The notes under the pieces: generated by a model
What the model was told of the DNA's origin: nothing
Databases searched by the model: none
What the model saw: only the letters and a program-made list of their open reading frames with translations
In this document: in pieces, positions 9,215-18,075 of the stretch
Numbering within the stretch: position 1 is the stretch's first letter
How the letters are laid out: the number at the start of each line of letters is the position of its first letter
Made by a program: the position numbers and the translations under genes
Source: Clostridium gelidum
GTDB taxonomy: Bacteria > Bacillota > Clostridia > Clostridiales > Clostridiaceae
Reading direction: 5' to 3'
DNA length: 64,000 nucleotides
Assembly: GCF_019977655.1 (NCBI RefSeq)
Contig: NZ_AP024849.1
Coordinates: 5,969,501-6,033,500, forward strand

Positions 9215-9234
9215 TGTAATTCCTCCCCCTTATG

Positions 9235-9360
9235 AGATTTGTCCGATAGCTAGCATCCGTAACACTCCATCTTCTTAAAGTTGGAGATAACGGCTGCACG
9301 CTCCTGGACGTAGTGCCCCTTGCGGTTACATTGTGCCCCTTGTGGGTATAAGTGAACCTT
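9235..9360. other. GC-rich intergenic segment with 20-bp tandem repeat
   Basis: This stretch between murA and the walJ-like gene is far richer in G+C than its surroundings. It holds two units 20 bp apart (GTGCCCCTTGCGGTTA at 9313 and GTGCCCCTTGTGGGTA at 9333) and a small stem CTCCA...TTGGAG around 9269-9290. It carries no ORF of note. I do not recognise it; a dispersed repeat fragment or a structured leader RNA of the walJ-like gene are both possible. Confidence 0.5.
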
Positions 9361-9364
9361 TATA

Positions 9365-10630
9365 TTACTCTTCAACATATATTCTTTTAATATCTGCACC
9401 TAGAGCTTTAAATTTATTTTCTATGTGAGGATATCCTCTATCTATGTGCTCTATACTAGTTATTTCTGTTTCACCTTCTGCAACGAGTCCCGCTATAACC
9501 ATAGCCGCACCAGCTCTTAGATCTGTTGCCTTTACTCTAGCACCTGTTAGCTTTTGTGAACCATCTATAATTGCAACTCTACCTTCAACTTTTATATTCG
9601 CACCCATTTTCTTTAATTCATCTATGTGCTTATGTCTATTTTCCCAAATAGATTCAGTAATTAAACTTCTTCCTGGGACAATACTTAATAATGTTGACAT
9701 TGGTTGTTGAATATCTGTAGGAAACCCTGGATATGGAGTTGTTTTAATGTTAACTCCCTTTAGTGGTTTGTTTACAGTTACTCTAATGCAATCGTCGCCC
9801 TCTTCAATTACAGCTCCCATTTCTGTAAGCTTAGCAGTAATTGATTCTAAATGTTTTGGTATAACATTTTTTATATAAACATCTCCACCTGTAGCGGCTG
9901 CTGCTATCATAAATGTACCAGCTTCAATTTGATCTGGTATTACGCTATATGAACAGCCTTTTAAGCTTTCTACGCCCTTAATTCTTATTATATCAGTACC
10001 TGCACCCTTTATGTCAGCACCCATTGTATTTAAAAAGTTTGCTACATCAACAACATGAGGCTCTTTAGCAACATTTTCTAGAGATGTAATCCCTTCTGCA
10101 AGTGTTGCTGCTATCATTACATTTATTGTTGCACCTACTGAAACTACATCAAAAAATATATTAGCACCTATTAATCTATCCGCTTTAACATTAACTGCAC
10201 CATGTTCTATACTTACTTCTGCACCTAAAGCTTCAAAACCCTTTATATGTTGATCAATAGGTCTTACCCCTATTGGACATCCACCTGGAAGAACTACTCT
10301 CGCTTTTTTAAATCGTGATAATAAAGCTCCTATAAAGTAATATGAAGCCCTCATTCTTCTAACGTCATCTATACATGCATCAAAATTATCAACACCTGTA
10401 CTATCTATCTCTAAAGTATTATTATCTATTTTAACAATCTTACAACCTAAGCTTTTAAGTATTCTTTCTAAGCAGTGTACATCTTCAATATCTGGTATAT
10501 TATCAATTATGCATTTTCCATCACTTGCCATTATTGCTGCTGGTAATATTGCTACTGCTGCATTCTTAGCTCCGTTGATATCAACGCTGCCTTTTAGCAA
10601 GTTTCCTCCGTTTATAACTAATCTTTCCAT
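9365..10630 (-). CDS. murA: UDP-N-acetylglucosamine 1-carboxyvinyltransferase
   Basis: MurA transfers enolpyruvate from PEP to UDP-GlcNAc, the first committed step of peptidoglycan synthesis, and is the fosfomycin target. Read from ATG 10630 (AGGGTGA five bases upstream) it is 421 residues, normal for the family; an in-frame GTG at 10639 lies inside that ribosome site. N-terminal GAKNAAVAILPAA substrate-binding block; catalytic Cys118 in LPGGCPIGVRPIDQH, so a fosfomycin-sensitive type is expected; C-terminal DLRAGAAMVIAGL. Clostridia usually carry two murA copies; which one this is cannot be judged. Confidence 0.97.
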   Translation of the reverse strand: MERLVINGGNLLKGSVDINGAKNAAVAILPAAIMASDGKCIIDNIPDIEDVHCLERILKSLGCKIVKIDNNTLEIDSTGVDNFDACIDDVRRMRASYYFIGALLSRFKKARVVLPGGCPIGVRPIDQHIKGFEALGAEVSIEHGAVNVKADRLIGANIFFDVVSVGATINVMIAATLAEGITSLENVAKEPHVVDVANFLNTMGADIKGAGTDIIRIKGVESLKGCSYSVIPDQIEAGTFMIAAAATGGDVYIKNVIPKHLESITAKLTEMGAVIEEGDDCIRVTVNKPLKGVNIKTTPYPGFPTDIQQPMSTLLSIVPGRSLITESIWENRHKHIDELKKMGANIKVEGRVAIIDGSQKLTGARVKATDLRAGAAMVIAGLVAEGETEITSIEHIDRGYPHIENKFKALGADIKRIYVEE

Positions 10631-10639
10631 TGAATTCAC

Positions 10640-11018
10640 CCTATCTATCTAAAATATATCTATTTATAATTAATTTATAGTAATTTGCATTATTAACCTA
10701 TTTTATTATTAAAATCTACTTTAATTATTATATCATAAACAAAATTTATTTAAATACATTTTTTCAGTCTATCACTACTTTTTTCATTATATATTACAAT
10801 TAATGCCACTTTTAATTGGATTAATTGTAATTTGATTCCTTAATTTTCTATTTATATCCAAATGTAAATAGTTTTGCATGTTAAAATTTATCTTAAGTTA
10901 CATAATTACTATTTATATATTTAGTATTTGATTATTATTCTATTCTTTTATTTTATTTATTGTGTTATAATTTACTAAAACTTTCAGTAATTCAATAATT
11001 GAGATTGTGAGGTTTATC
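10640..11018. other. AT-rich intergenic region
   Basis: About 380 bp with no convincing ORF. One 11-bp perfect inverted repeat (ATTACAATTAA at 10793 and TTAATTGTAAT at 10821) could form a weak hairpin. Divergent promoters for murA and the gene at 11019 must lie here, but I see no clear consensus. Confidence 0.5.
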
Positions 11019-11558
11019 ATGAAGTACTATATAGTTGCATTATTTGATGAGGAAGCCTATCAAGTAATATCACCGATACAAAGAAATATGTCTAAAAAAT
11101 TTAGAGCAAACAGAAATTCACCAGCACCTTTTATTATGTTAACAGCTATAGAAAATCCTAATTTAGATAAATTATATCCAGTTGTTGATAAAATTATAGC
11201 TTCATATAAAAGTTTTAGAATTGATGCTAGTGATTTAGTGTATCTATTTGAACCTACTAAAAGTGTAAATTTAAAAGTAGATAACAAAGGATACATAAAA
11301 AGACTTTCTCGTTGTCTTTTAGATACCTTAGAGCTTAATGGATTTAGTGTTAGCACTTTTGACGATAGCTTTGTTTCCCTTGCTAATCTAGGTTATATTC
11401 CTAAAGATTATAAAAAACAAGATGTGAAATTAAACTTTCCTGAAATCTATAATAAAGATAATGTTGCTAAATTAAAAATTAAAAGCATTGAAATATGGAA
11501 GCTTCCTCTTATAAGGAAAAACGTTCCATTAAAATCATATACATTGAGATCCTTTTGA
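11019..11558 (+). CDS. 2H phosphoesterase-fold protein lacking the usual histidines
   Basis: 179 residues from ATG 11019 (GAGGT seven bases upstream; the GTG at 11007 overlaps that site). Layout resembles the 2'-5' RNA ligase / cyclic phosphodiesterase (2H) family: a first strand MKYYIVALFDEEAY, then a PFIMLTAIENP segment and a second FVSLANLGYIPKDY segment at the positions where catalytic members have HxT/S motifs. Here the histidines are absent (FIMLTAI, FVSLANL). So it is probably a non-catalytic or divergent member. Monocistronic; a good terminator follows at 11659. Assignment rests on pattern only. Confidence 0.55.
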   Translation: MKYYIVALFDEEAYQVISPIQRNMSKKFRANRNSPAPFIMLTAIENPNLDKLYPVVDKIIASYKSFRIDASDLVYLFEPTKSVNLKVDNKGYIKRLSRCLLDTLELNGFSVSTFDDSFVSLANLGYIPKDYKKQDVKLNFPEIYNKDNVAKLKIKSIEIWKLPLIRKNVPLKSYTLRSF

Positions 11559-11658
11559 TAATATATTACTATATCTTTACAGAAATATATATAAACTTAG
11601 TTTTTAGTAAAAATTGAAATAAATTTCGGCTACCTTTTGAAATGTTGGCCATATTAAT

Positions 11659-11700
11659 GACTGTCTTGAAATGAAAGTTTTAAGACAGTCTTATTATTTT
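11659..11700 (+). terminator. intrinsic terminator after the 2H-like gene
   Basis: GACTGTCTT (11659-11667) pairs with AAGACAGTC (11682-11690), followed by TTATTATTTT. The remaining bases to 11881 are AT-rich; the next gene has GTAGGAGG upstream of its ATG. Confidence 0.8.
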
Positions 11701-11881
11701 ATATCTTTATAACTTAAACTAATTGTTATATAAATTACATTAAATAAGAAATAATGGCTTAATATTTTGAATTTTGTGCAAATATATAAAAATATTTTTT
11801 TGTATTCGTTTTCGTTGCTTTCATTTATTTTAAAGATTTTGTAAAATAAGATTAGTTACTAAAAATGTAGGAGGATTCACT

Positions 11882-12358
11882 ATGAATATTCAGCCACTAT
11901 TTAAAGAACAAAAGAATTATAATGATACTTTATCAATAAATGAGGAATTAGATCTACATAAATTACAAGTTCGCAAAAACTTAGAGTTTCAAATAACACT
12001 TGGTAATTTAGCTAGCGAAACTCTTTGTTTTAATTATTTAACTCCAAATATTAAACATGTAAATTTAACTGCAATATTCAATAAATATATAACTTGTATT
12101 TCTCAAACTTTAACACTTGGAATTGATAATAAATATACAGATCTAATAGGAGTATCTATAAATCCTAATGATTATTGTTTAAGTGATCAATTCTTAAATT
12201 TATATATTGATATTAACGATTTAATCGTTTCTCCTTCTATGGACCACTACTTAACTTTATTTGAAGACCTACTAAGTTTAGGATTAACACTCGGATTTTC
12301 AGAATCTCAAATACAAAGTCAATTTATTAAAAATCTAGATAATTTAGGAGTAATTTAA
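11882..12358 (+). CDS. dUTPase_2-like (all-alpha NTP pyrophosphatase fold) protein, metal ligands degenerate
   Basis: 158 residues, ATG at 11882 with TAGGAGG upstream. N-terminal MNIQPLFKEQKNY, then FQITLGNLASETLCFNYL and later NKYITCISQTLTLGID align by eye with the dimeric dUTPase (dUTPase_2, MazG superfamily) signature in which a helix reading ELGELANE..CFKFW precedes EYxDxLHFxLSLGI. The first acidic ligand positions are replaced here (QITLGN instead of ELGE; no acid before ITCIS), so catalysis is doubtful. Could alternatively be an unrelated helical protein. Placed alone between two terminator-like regions. Confidence 0.5.
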   Translation: MNIQPLFKEQKNYNDTLSINEELDLHKLQVRKNLEFQITLGNLASETLCFNYLTPNIKHVNLTAIFNKYITCISQTLTLGIDNKYTDLIGVSINPNDYCLSDQFLNLYIDINDLIVSPSMDHYLTLFEDLLSLGLTLGFSESQIQSQFIKNLDNLGVI

Positions 12359-12482
12359 TTTTTAAAAGTAACATATAACAGTGTTTGATATTAAACATAA
12401 TATAATCTTAAATAATAATATTTTTATTCTATATAAGGCATAGTAAATGGCCTTAAGGAAATACTATCCTTGAGGTGATATT

Positions 12483-12914
12483 ATGTTTGGAATAATTTGT
12501 GCAATAATTTCAGGAATAGCTATGAGCGTTCAAGGCGTATTTAATACAAGACTAGGCGAAAAGATAGGCGTATGGGAAACTACATTATTAGTTCAACTCA
12601 TTGCTCTTATTGTAAGCCTTATAGTCTTTTTCTTTTTTTCCGATGGAAGCTATACACATTTAAAAGAAGCTAATAAAATCTATTTATTAGGTGGAATTTT
12701 AGGTGTTATAATAACCTTTACTGTAATGAAAAGTGTTAGTTCTATGGGCCCTACCTTAGGAATTGGTATTATATTAATATCTCAATTACTTGCTGCTGCA
12801 CTTATTGATTTCTTTGGATTATTTGATAGTGAAAAGATTAAATTTTCATTAAATCACTTTTTAGGCATTGCCATTATGATTGTAGGTATTATAATATTTA
12901 AATGGAATCACTAA
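12483..12914 (+). CDS. YdcZ/DUF606-type DMT membrane protein
   Basis: 143 residues with four to five hydrophobic helices, beginning MFGIICAIISGIAMSVQGVFNTRLG, the signature of the DUF606 (YdcZ) group of the drug/metabolite transporter superfamily. These act as half-size units that likely dimerise. Substrate unknown. TTGAGGTGATATT precedes the ATG. Only 17 bp separates it from the next gene, so the two probably form an operon. Confidence 0.85.
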   Translation: MFGIICAIISGIAMSVQGVFNTRLGEKIGVWETTLLVQLIALIVSLIVFFFFSDGSYTHLKEANKIYLLGGILGVIITFTVMKSVSSMGPTLGIGIILISQLLAAALIDFFGLFDSEKIKFSLNHFLGIAIMIVGIIIFKWNH

Positions 12915-12931
12915 GAAAGGAAGGCTAAATT

Positions 12932-13747
12932 TTGAAACTTTTTTCTAATATTAATTTTTTATTCCATTTAACATCCAACAATATAAAACAATATTTTAAA
13001 AAAAGCGAACCGGTAAAATCTGAAGAAATTACAGAAAACTCTATTAATTGGTTTGGTCATGCTACTACAGTTATTAACTTATCTGATAAACTCATTATAA
13101 CAGATCCTGTATTTTCTAGTTTATTAGGCTATTTTAAAAGAACCGTAAAAAAACCAACATATATAAATAATTTAACAGTAGATTATATACTCTTATCTCA
13201 TGGTCATATGGATCATTTGAACTTTTCATCACTTAGAAAATTAAACAAAGATGCAATTATAATTGTTCCAAAAGGCTATTTTCGACTTGCTAAGTTATTA
13301 GGCTTCAAAAGTGTAATTTTATTACATCCTGGAGACGTGTATGAGGATGATTTTGTAAAAATTACTGCATATGAAGCTGATCATGATGGTAGACGTTTTT
13401 ATATTGGTAATGATAATGAAAGTATTTCATATTTGATTGAGAGAGAAAGTAAAAGTGTATTCTTTGCTGGTGATACTGCTCTTACAAATAATTTCAAAGA
13501 TATTAATTGTGATGTAGCATTGATGCCTGTGGGATGTTATAAGCCTGATAGGTTTTCATATATGCACTGTACTCCAGAACAAAGCTATGAGATGTTTAAA
13601 ATGATGAATTGTCCCGTAATGATCCCTATTCATTATAAAACATTCCAAATTTCATTAGAGAATTTTGAAGAGACTGAAGAAACATTATTAATGTTAAATG
13701 ATGATGCAATAAAAATCATCGATATAGGAGAGACTTTTACTTTCTAA
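12932..13747 (+). CDS. UlaG/NAPE-PLD-like MBL-fold hydrolase
   Basis: 271 residues; TTG start at 12932 with AAGGAAGG eight bases upstream. Motifs: NWFGHATTVINL, the metal site LLSHGHMDHLN, YEADHDGRRF, FFAGDTALT and IPIHYKTF, the pattern of the UlaG / N-acylphosphatidylethanolamine phospholipase D-like branch of the metallo-beta-lactamase superfamily. Substrate cannot be assigned. N-terminal ~30 residues (LFHLTSNNIKQYF) are mildly hydrophobic but not a clear signal peptide. Follows the DMT gene. Confidence 0.88.
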   Translation: MKLFSNINFLFHLTSNNIKQYFKKSEPVKSEEITENSINWFGHATTVINLSDKLIITDPVFSSLLGYFKRTVKKPTYINNLTVDYILLSHGHMDHLNFSSLRKLNKDAIIIVPKGYFRLAKLLGFKSVILLHPGDVYEDDFVKITAYEADHDGRRFYIGNDNESISYLIERESKSVFFAGDTALTNNFKDINCDVALMPVGCYKPDRFSYMHCTPEQSYEMFKMMNCPVMIPIHYKTFQISLENFEETEETLLMLNDDAIKIIDIGETFTF

Positions 13748-13829
13748 TCTCTATTTTTATTTTATTTCTATTAACAATAAATTTATTTTTCATATAATAT
13801 ATTGAAGTAATAATATTTTGGAGAAATTT

Positions 13830-15029
13830 ATGTTTTCATATAAAAAGAAATTAGATTGTAATTTAAAGTACTATATTTCAAATAATGCTTATAAAAATTA
13901 TAGAGTACTTATACAATATAAAGATTTTCAATCTTCAGTTGTGAAAAAAATTAATTCATATAAAGGTACCGTTCATCATATTATAGAATCTGCTAATCTT
14001 ATAAGTGCAGAACTCAATTCTCGCAGTATAGATAGACTTTTAGAGTATCCTGAAATAGAAAAAATCTATTTAGATGAATATTTATTTTTATGTGGCATGA
14101 GTGTTACTACTGCTAATAAAATTCGTTTTTCTGAGACACATAGTTTATCTGGAGCAGGAATTGGCATAGGTCTTATAGATAGTGGAGTATTTCCTCATCC
14201 AGATTTAACTTCTCCTATCAATAGAATAGAATTATTCGAAGATTTAATTAATAATTATCAGTATCCTTATGATGATAATGGACATGGCACTTCCATGGCA
14301 GGAATCTTATGTAGTAGTGGTTTGTCATCAAATAATATGTACAAAGGAATATGCAGTAAAAGTAATTTATTTTGTTATAAAGCATTTGATAAGCTTGGTA
14401 AAGGCTTTGCTTCTGACATACTATATTCCATAGAAAGTCTTTCTAATATATCTAAAGAAAAAAATATAAAAATATTATGCTTGCCATTTGAACTTTTAAC
14501 TCATAGCACATTTATTATTTCTTGCTTTCATTCAGTTTTTAATTATGCTATATCTAAAGGTTTAATTCCGATAGTACCTAGTGGAAGCAACTTAAATAAT
14601 TCGTCATCCATTATGGGAATTGCTACTCTTCCAAGTTGTATTACTGTAGCAGGATTAGATACCGTATCATCAGTAATAAAACCTTATCTATATTCCTCTA
14701 GTGGACCCTATGGGAAATTATCGAAACCAGATCTATCTGCTGCATGTGTTAATGTTATTTCATTAAATTCTGATAGTAACTATATTTCTCAAAAAAATGG
14801 TATTAAGCTTTATCCAAATAAACTTGATGCACCATATAAAACTTTTACTGGTTCATCAATTGCTGCTGCCTATATTAGTGGATTATGTGCTTTGCTTTGT
14901 GAAAAAAATCCATCTATGACCTTTAAAGATATGAGTTCATTACTAAATGTTGTATGTGAGCCTGTTTTAGATATATCTAGAACAGTTCAAGGTAAAGGCA
15001 CTCTCAATATTAATAAACTTATTCCTTAA
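13830..15029 (+). CDS. S8 subtilisin-like serine protease without signal peptide
   Basis: 399 residues from ATG 13830 (GGAG seven bases upstream; a TTG at 13818 overlaps the ribosome site). Residues ~1-90 resemble an I9-type propeptide/chaperone fold (KKINSYKGTVHHII...). The peptidase domain shows the triad Asp117 (LIDSGVFPHPDL), His152 (DDNGHGTSMAG) and Ser343 (TGSSIAAAYISG), with Asn254 as likely oxyanion residue. The SS in place of the usual TS before the alanines is a mild variation. No signal peptide or anchor is visible, so it should be cytosolic or released otherwise; clostridial intracellular subtilases and the Csp germination proteases are relatives, but synteny with csp/sleC is absent. 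Confidence 0.9.
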   Translation: MFSYKKKLDCNLKYYISNNAYKNYRVLIQYKDFQSSVVKKINSYKGTVHHIIESANLISAELNSRSIDRLLEYPEIEKIYLDEYLFLCGMSVTTANKIRFSETHSLSGAGIGIGLIDSGVFPHPDLTSPINRIELFEDLINNYQYPYDDNGHGTSMAGILCSSGLSSNNMYKGICSKSNLFCYKAFDKLGKGFASDILYSIESLSNISKEKNIKILCLPFELLTHSTFIISCFHSVFNYAISKGLIPIVPSGSNLNNSSSIMGIATLPSCITVAGLDTVSSVIKPYLYSSSGPYGKLSKPDLSAACVNVISLNSDSNYISQKNGIKLYPNKLDAPYKTFTGSSIAAAYISGLCALLCEKNPSMTFKDMSSLLNVVCEPVLDISRTVQGKGTLNINKLIP

Positions 15030-15096
15030 TTATTAGGAATCATATATTCAAATGATCTTATGCATTAGTAATTAAATTTATAATTACTAATAATCT

Positions 15097-15134
15097 ACAG
15101 AACTATTTTTAAGATTGATATAGTTCTGTATTTT
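15097..15134 (+). terminator. intrinsic terminator after the subtilase gene
   Basis: ACAGAACTAT (15097-15106) pairs with ATAGTTCTGT (15120-15129) and is followed by ATTTTTAT. Confidence 0.8.
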
Positions 15135-15312
15135 TATATTAATCTTAACTCTTGTGTTGATTAAACATCTTTAGATGGTTAATTATTACAACACCTTAAT
15201 ATTTTACTTTATTCTACTTATAATATGCTATAATTACTTATATACACTAGTAGTACACACTTATTTAACAATAAACATATCAAAATACATTGAAAGGTAG
15301 GTAGTAAGCAAA

Positions 15313-16305
15313 ATGAGCACATTTATGTTGAAGAGTAAATCCCTAGGGTTCACTCCTGTTAATAATATATTTATAGAGAAATACATGCCACAAGCTAGAG
15401 GTGAATTTATAAAGATTTATTTATTGATGTTAAAACATGATATTTCTGGTGAATTCGGAGTTAGCTCATCAATACTCGCTTCCTCACTTAATTTATTAGA
15501 ATCTGACATTATGAATGCACTAAATTATTGGAATGACCAAGAAGTTATAAAATTCACTCAAATAGATAAAATGGGGAATTATAACGTAGAATTTATAGAT
15601 TTAATTCAAGAACCAGCTAAATCTACTAAACAAGTGGACTTATTAGAAGCTTTAGATAGCACTACTACTAAAGATATGCTAAAAGATATTGAAATGCTTT
15701 TAGCTAGACCTTTATCTCCAAATGAGATGTCAATTTATTTAAATTGGCAAAGAGAATTTGGTTTTTCTTCTGAGTTGATTTTAATCTTAATGGAATACTG
15801 TATATCAAAAGGTAAAAGTGATTCAAGATATATTGAAAAAGTGGCTTTGTCTTGGCATGATTTAAAAATAAGTACCATAGAACAAGCACAAAATTTAATA
15901 AAAAAAGCTGAAGATAAATGGATTAATATAAGAAAAATATTAACTTATTTAGGTATAAATAATACAGATATAATGAAACCCCAACAGGACTTAATAGAGA
16001 AATGGCTTCTTATATATAAGTTTCCAAATGAAGTTATCTTAAAGGCCTGTGATATATGTTCTGAAAGATTAAATAGAGCAGATTTCAAGTACATTGATGG
16101 TATACTTACTAATTGGAATAAAAATAATATTAAAACATTAGAGGATATAGCTCTTAAAGATGCTAAGAACACTAAAAATTCTAAATTTCAAAAAAGTTAT
16201 AATAATAATGAAAAAGCTCCTCTTAAGTTCAACAACTTTGAAGGAAGAGAATATGATTATGATTCCTTAGAAAAAAAACTTTTAGGATGGGATAATGATG
16301 ATTAA
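15313..16305 (+). CDS. DnaD-domain replication initiation protein
   Basis: 330 residues. N-terminal ~130 residues form the winged-helix DnaD N domain (FIEKYMPQARGEFIKIYLLMLKH). The rest holds two DnaD/DnaB-like C domains (LSPNEMSIYLNWQREFGFSSELI and KPQQDLIEKWLLIYKFPNEVILKACD), each closing with an IDGILTNW-like or equivalent helix, followed by a polar tail. In Firmicutes DnaD/DnaB proteins remodel origin DNA and recruit helicase loader and helicase. Overlaps the next gene by 11 bp, so the two are translationally coupled. ATG at 15313 with a weak GTAGGTAGT site. Confidence 0.93.
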   Translation: MSTFMLKSKSLGFTPVNNIFIEKYMPQARGEFIKIYLLMLKHDISGEFGVSSSILASSLNLLESDIMNALNYWNDQEVIKFTQIDKMGNYNVEFIDLIQEPAKSTKQVDLLEALDSTTTKDMLKDIEMLLARPLSPNEMSIYLNWQREFGFSSELILILMEYCISKGKSDSRYIEKVALSWHDLKISTIEQAQNLIKKAEDKWINIRKILTYLGINNTDIMKPQQDLIEKWLLIYKFPNEVILKACDICSERLNRADFKYIDGILTNWNKNNIKTLEDIALKDAKNTKNSKFQKSYNNNEKAPLKFNNFEGREYDYDSLEKKLLGWDNDD

Positions 16306-17278
16306 AGGATATCAAACTGAAATTTTAAAAATCTATGATAAACTTAGAGAAGATGAAGCTAGAGCTTTAAAACTTAGAAAGACTGAAATATCAAAAGAAT
16401 ATCCTCAAATTATTGATTTAGATAATAAGATACAAAAATTATCTTTGCAAATGGCAGTGTCAGTTCTTAAATCTAATAATGGCGAAAAAACGTTAAATAA
16501 TTTCAAGGAAGACATTACAGATTTAAGAATTAAGAAATGTGAAATGCTTGTTGAAAGAGGATATGACCCTGAATATCTGAATTTGCACTATCACTGCAAT
16601 AATTGTAAGGATACAGGCTTTATAAGTAATGTTAAATGCAACTGCTATAAGCAGAAATTAATTAAGTTGTATTATAAAAATTCAGAATTAGAAAATGCAA
16701 TCAAAGCTAATAACTTTAATAACTTTGATTTAGATTTATTTTCAAATCATAAGCTTGGAGATGAAAAATTTTCTCCACGAAAAAATATGGAAAATAACTT
16801 AGAATATATATTGAAAGATTATATTCCAAACTTCTCAAAGTTAGATATCAATCTGTTATTTTATGGCAATCCAGGTAGCGGAAAAACTTATTTATCTTAT
16901 TGTATATCTAAGGCTATATTAGATAAGGGTTATTTGGTTATATACAAAACTTCTGATGAATTAATTAAGAATTTAAGGGATATAAGATTTAATAATGACT
17001 CGGCTTTAGAATCATTATTATTAGACTGTGATTTATTGATAATAGATGATTTAGGCGCTGAGCATCTTAATGAATTCTCTATAACTGAATTATTTAATAT
17101 AATTAATAAAAGAATTCTTACCAATAAAAAAATGCTTATCTCCACTAATTTAATATTACCTGGTATAACAAAACAATATAGTGAAAGAATAGCATCTAGA
17201 TTAATCGGTGAATTTAAACTTTGTAAATTTTATTCAGAAGATATAAGAATTAAAAAGAATCTAGAAAAAAATAGATAA
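16295..17278 (+). CDS. DnaC/DnaI-like ATP-binding helicase loader
   Basis: 327 residues. A zinc-ribbon-like cluster HCNNCKDTGF...CNCY lies at ~100-120. The AAA+ domain has Walker A GNPGSGKTYLSY (~190) and Walker B LLIIDDLGAEH (~252), then a sensor-like LISTNL. This is the DnaI/IstB-like loader that places the replicative helicase DnaB on DNA; the upstream overlapping DnaD-domain gene is its usual partner in Clostridium. Two adjacent ATGs (16295, 16298). Followed directly by a hairpin-forming repeat (17285-17392) that could stop transcription. Confidence 0.93.
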   Translation: MMIKGYQTEILKIYDKLREDEARALKLRKTEISKEYPQIIDLDNKIQKLSLQMAVSVLKSNNGEKTLNNFKEDITDLRIKKCEMLVERGYDPEYLNLHYHCNNCKDTGFISNVKCNCYKQKLIKLYYKNSELENAIKANNFNNFDLDLFSNHKLGDEKFSPRKNMENNLEYILKDYIPNFSKLDINLLFYGNPGSGKTYLSYCISKAILDKGYLVIYKTSDELIKNLRDIRFNNDSALESLLLDCDLLIIDDLGAEHLNEFSITELFNIINKRILTNKKMLISTNLILPGITKQYSERIASRLIGEFKLCKFYSEDIRIKKNLEKNR

Positions 17279-17284
17279 TTATAT

Positions 17285-17392
17285 ATACCGGCCTAAAATG
17301 GGTACATATTTGTTCCATAGGACTAAGAAAATTTCGCTGGAAGTTTCTAAATGCCTATTCTACAAATATGTATCCATTTTCTCTGTTTGGGA
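17285..17392 (-). repeat. hairpin-forming dispersed repeat, copy C (inverted, internally deleted)
   Basis: Contains ACATATTTGTTCCATAGGAC...AAAATTTCGCTGGAA, the reverse complement of the right arm of copies A and B, then ATGCCTATTCTACAAATATG, the complement of their left arm. The central ~38-bp inner stem present in A and B is missing. The following bases to ~17674 (about 280 bp) show no gene or element I recognise. Confidence 0.7.
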
Positions 17393-17674
17393 TAAGCATC
17401 TAATTATGGTAAGTAAAATTCAATAATCACCAAGCATAAGTACAACTTCTGATATGGTTATCTGTATTCATATACAAGCTCCAACATAAGAAAAATTACT
17501 AAGCCTTCTTACTGTCCAAATTCGTGCTGCACCTATAAGACTTTGTTAGTGGTGTACTTTTGCACGCTGAACGATATAACTTAGTAGATCTTCGCCTAGT
17601 ACCATTAAAATGACTCTTTTAAGTACGTTGTAAGTGATAGCTTTATAAGCTTATAAAGAGTAAATACAATAAAA

Positions 17675-17710
17675 AAACAAGCCCTAGTATAAAACTAGAA
17701 CTTGTTCTGA
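17675..17710 (-). terminator. terminator of the tRNA array
   Basis: Minus strand: AACAAGTTCTAGT pairs with ACTAGGGCTTGTT across a short loop, followed by TTTTTTA. It lies just past the last tRNA (Asp) of the leftward-transcribed array. Confidence 0.8.
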
Positions 17711-17712
17711 TT

Positions 17713-17789
17713 TGGCGACCCAGAAGGGACTCGAACCCTCGACCTCCGGCGTGACAGGCCGGCACTCTAACCAACTGAGCTACTAGGCC
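17713..17789 (-). tRNA. tRNA-Asp (GTC)
   Basis: 77-nt cloverleaf with encoded CCA. Anticodon loop CTGTCAC between CCGGC arms; T-loop GGTTCGAGTCC. Last tRNA of the array. Confidence 0.97.
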
Positions 17790-17795
17790 ATCTCA

Positions 17796-17871
17796 TGGTG
17801 GGCACAACAGGGCTCGAACCTGTGACCCCCTGCTTGTAAGGCAGGTGCTCTCCCAGCTGAGCTATGCGCCC
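17796..17871 (-). tRNA. tRNA-Val (TAC)
   Basis: 76-nt cloverleaf with encoded CCA. Anticodon loop CTTACAA between CCTGC and GCAGG; acceptor GGGCGCA. Confidence 0.97.
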
Positions 17872-17887
17872 ATAAGATGAAATAAAA

Positions 17888-17962
17888 TGGTGACTCCTAG
17901 GGGAATTGAACCCCTGTTACTACCGTGAAAGGGTGGTGTCTTAACCTCTTGACCAAGGAGCC
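17888..17962 (-). tRNA. tRNA-Glu (TTC)
   Basis: 75-nt cloverleaf with encoded CCA. Anticodon loop CTTTCAC; acceptor GGCTCCT. Confidence 0.97.
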
Positions 17963-17990
17963 ATATTAAGTTTGTTTATATTATTTAAAA

Positions 17991-18065
17991 TGGAGCTGGC
18001 AATAGGAATCGAACCTACAACCTGCTGATTACAAGTCAGCTGCTCTACCGTTGAGCCATGCCAGC
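17991..18065 (-). tRNA. tRNA-Thr (TGT)
   Basis: 75-nt cloverleaf with encoded CCA. Anticodon loop CTTGTAA between GCTGA and TCAGC; acceptor GCTGGCA. Confidence 0.97.
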
Positions 18066-18075
18066 AATATTTTAA

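Noticed and set aside
9235..9360. T-box or other amino-acid riboswitch
   Set aside because: The T-box core AGGGTGGNACCGCG is absent and the downstream gene is a hydrolase, not an amino-acid gene.
17393..17674. Possible gene or riboswitch before the tRNA terminator
   Set aside because: No ORF, no recognisable conserved RNA motif; only a short TTTATAAGCTTATAAA palindrome.
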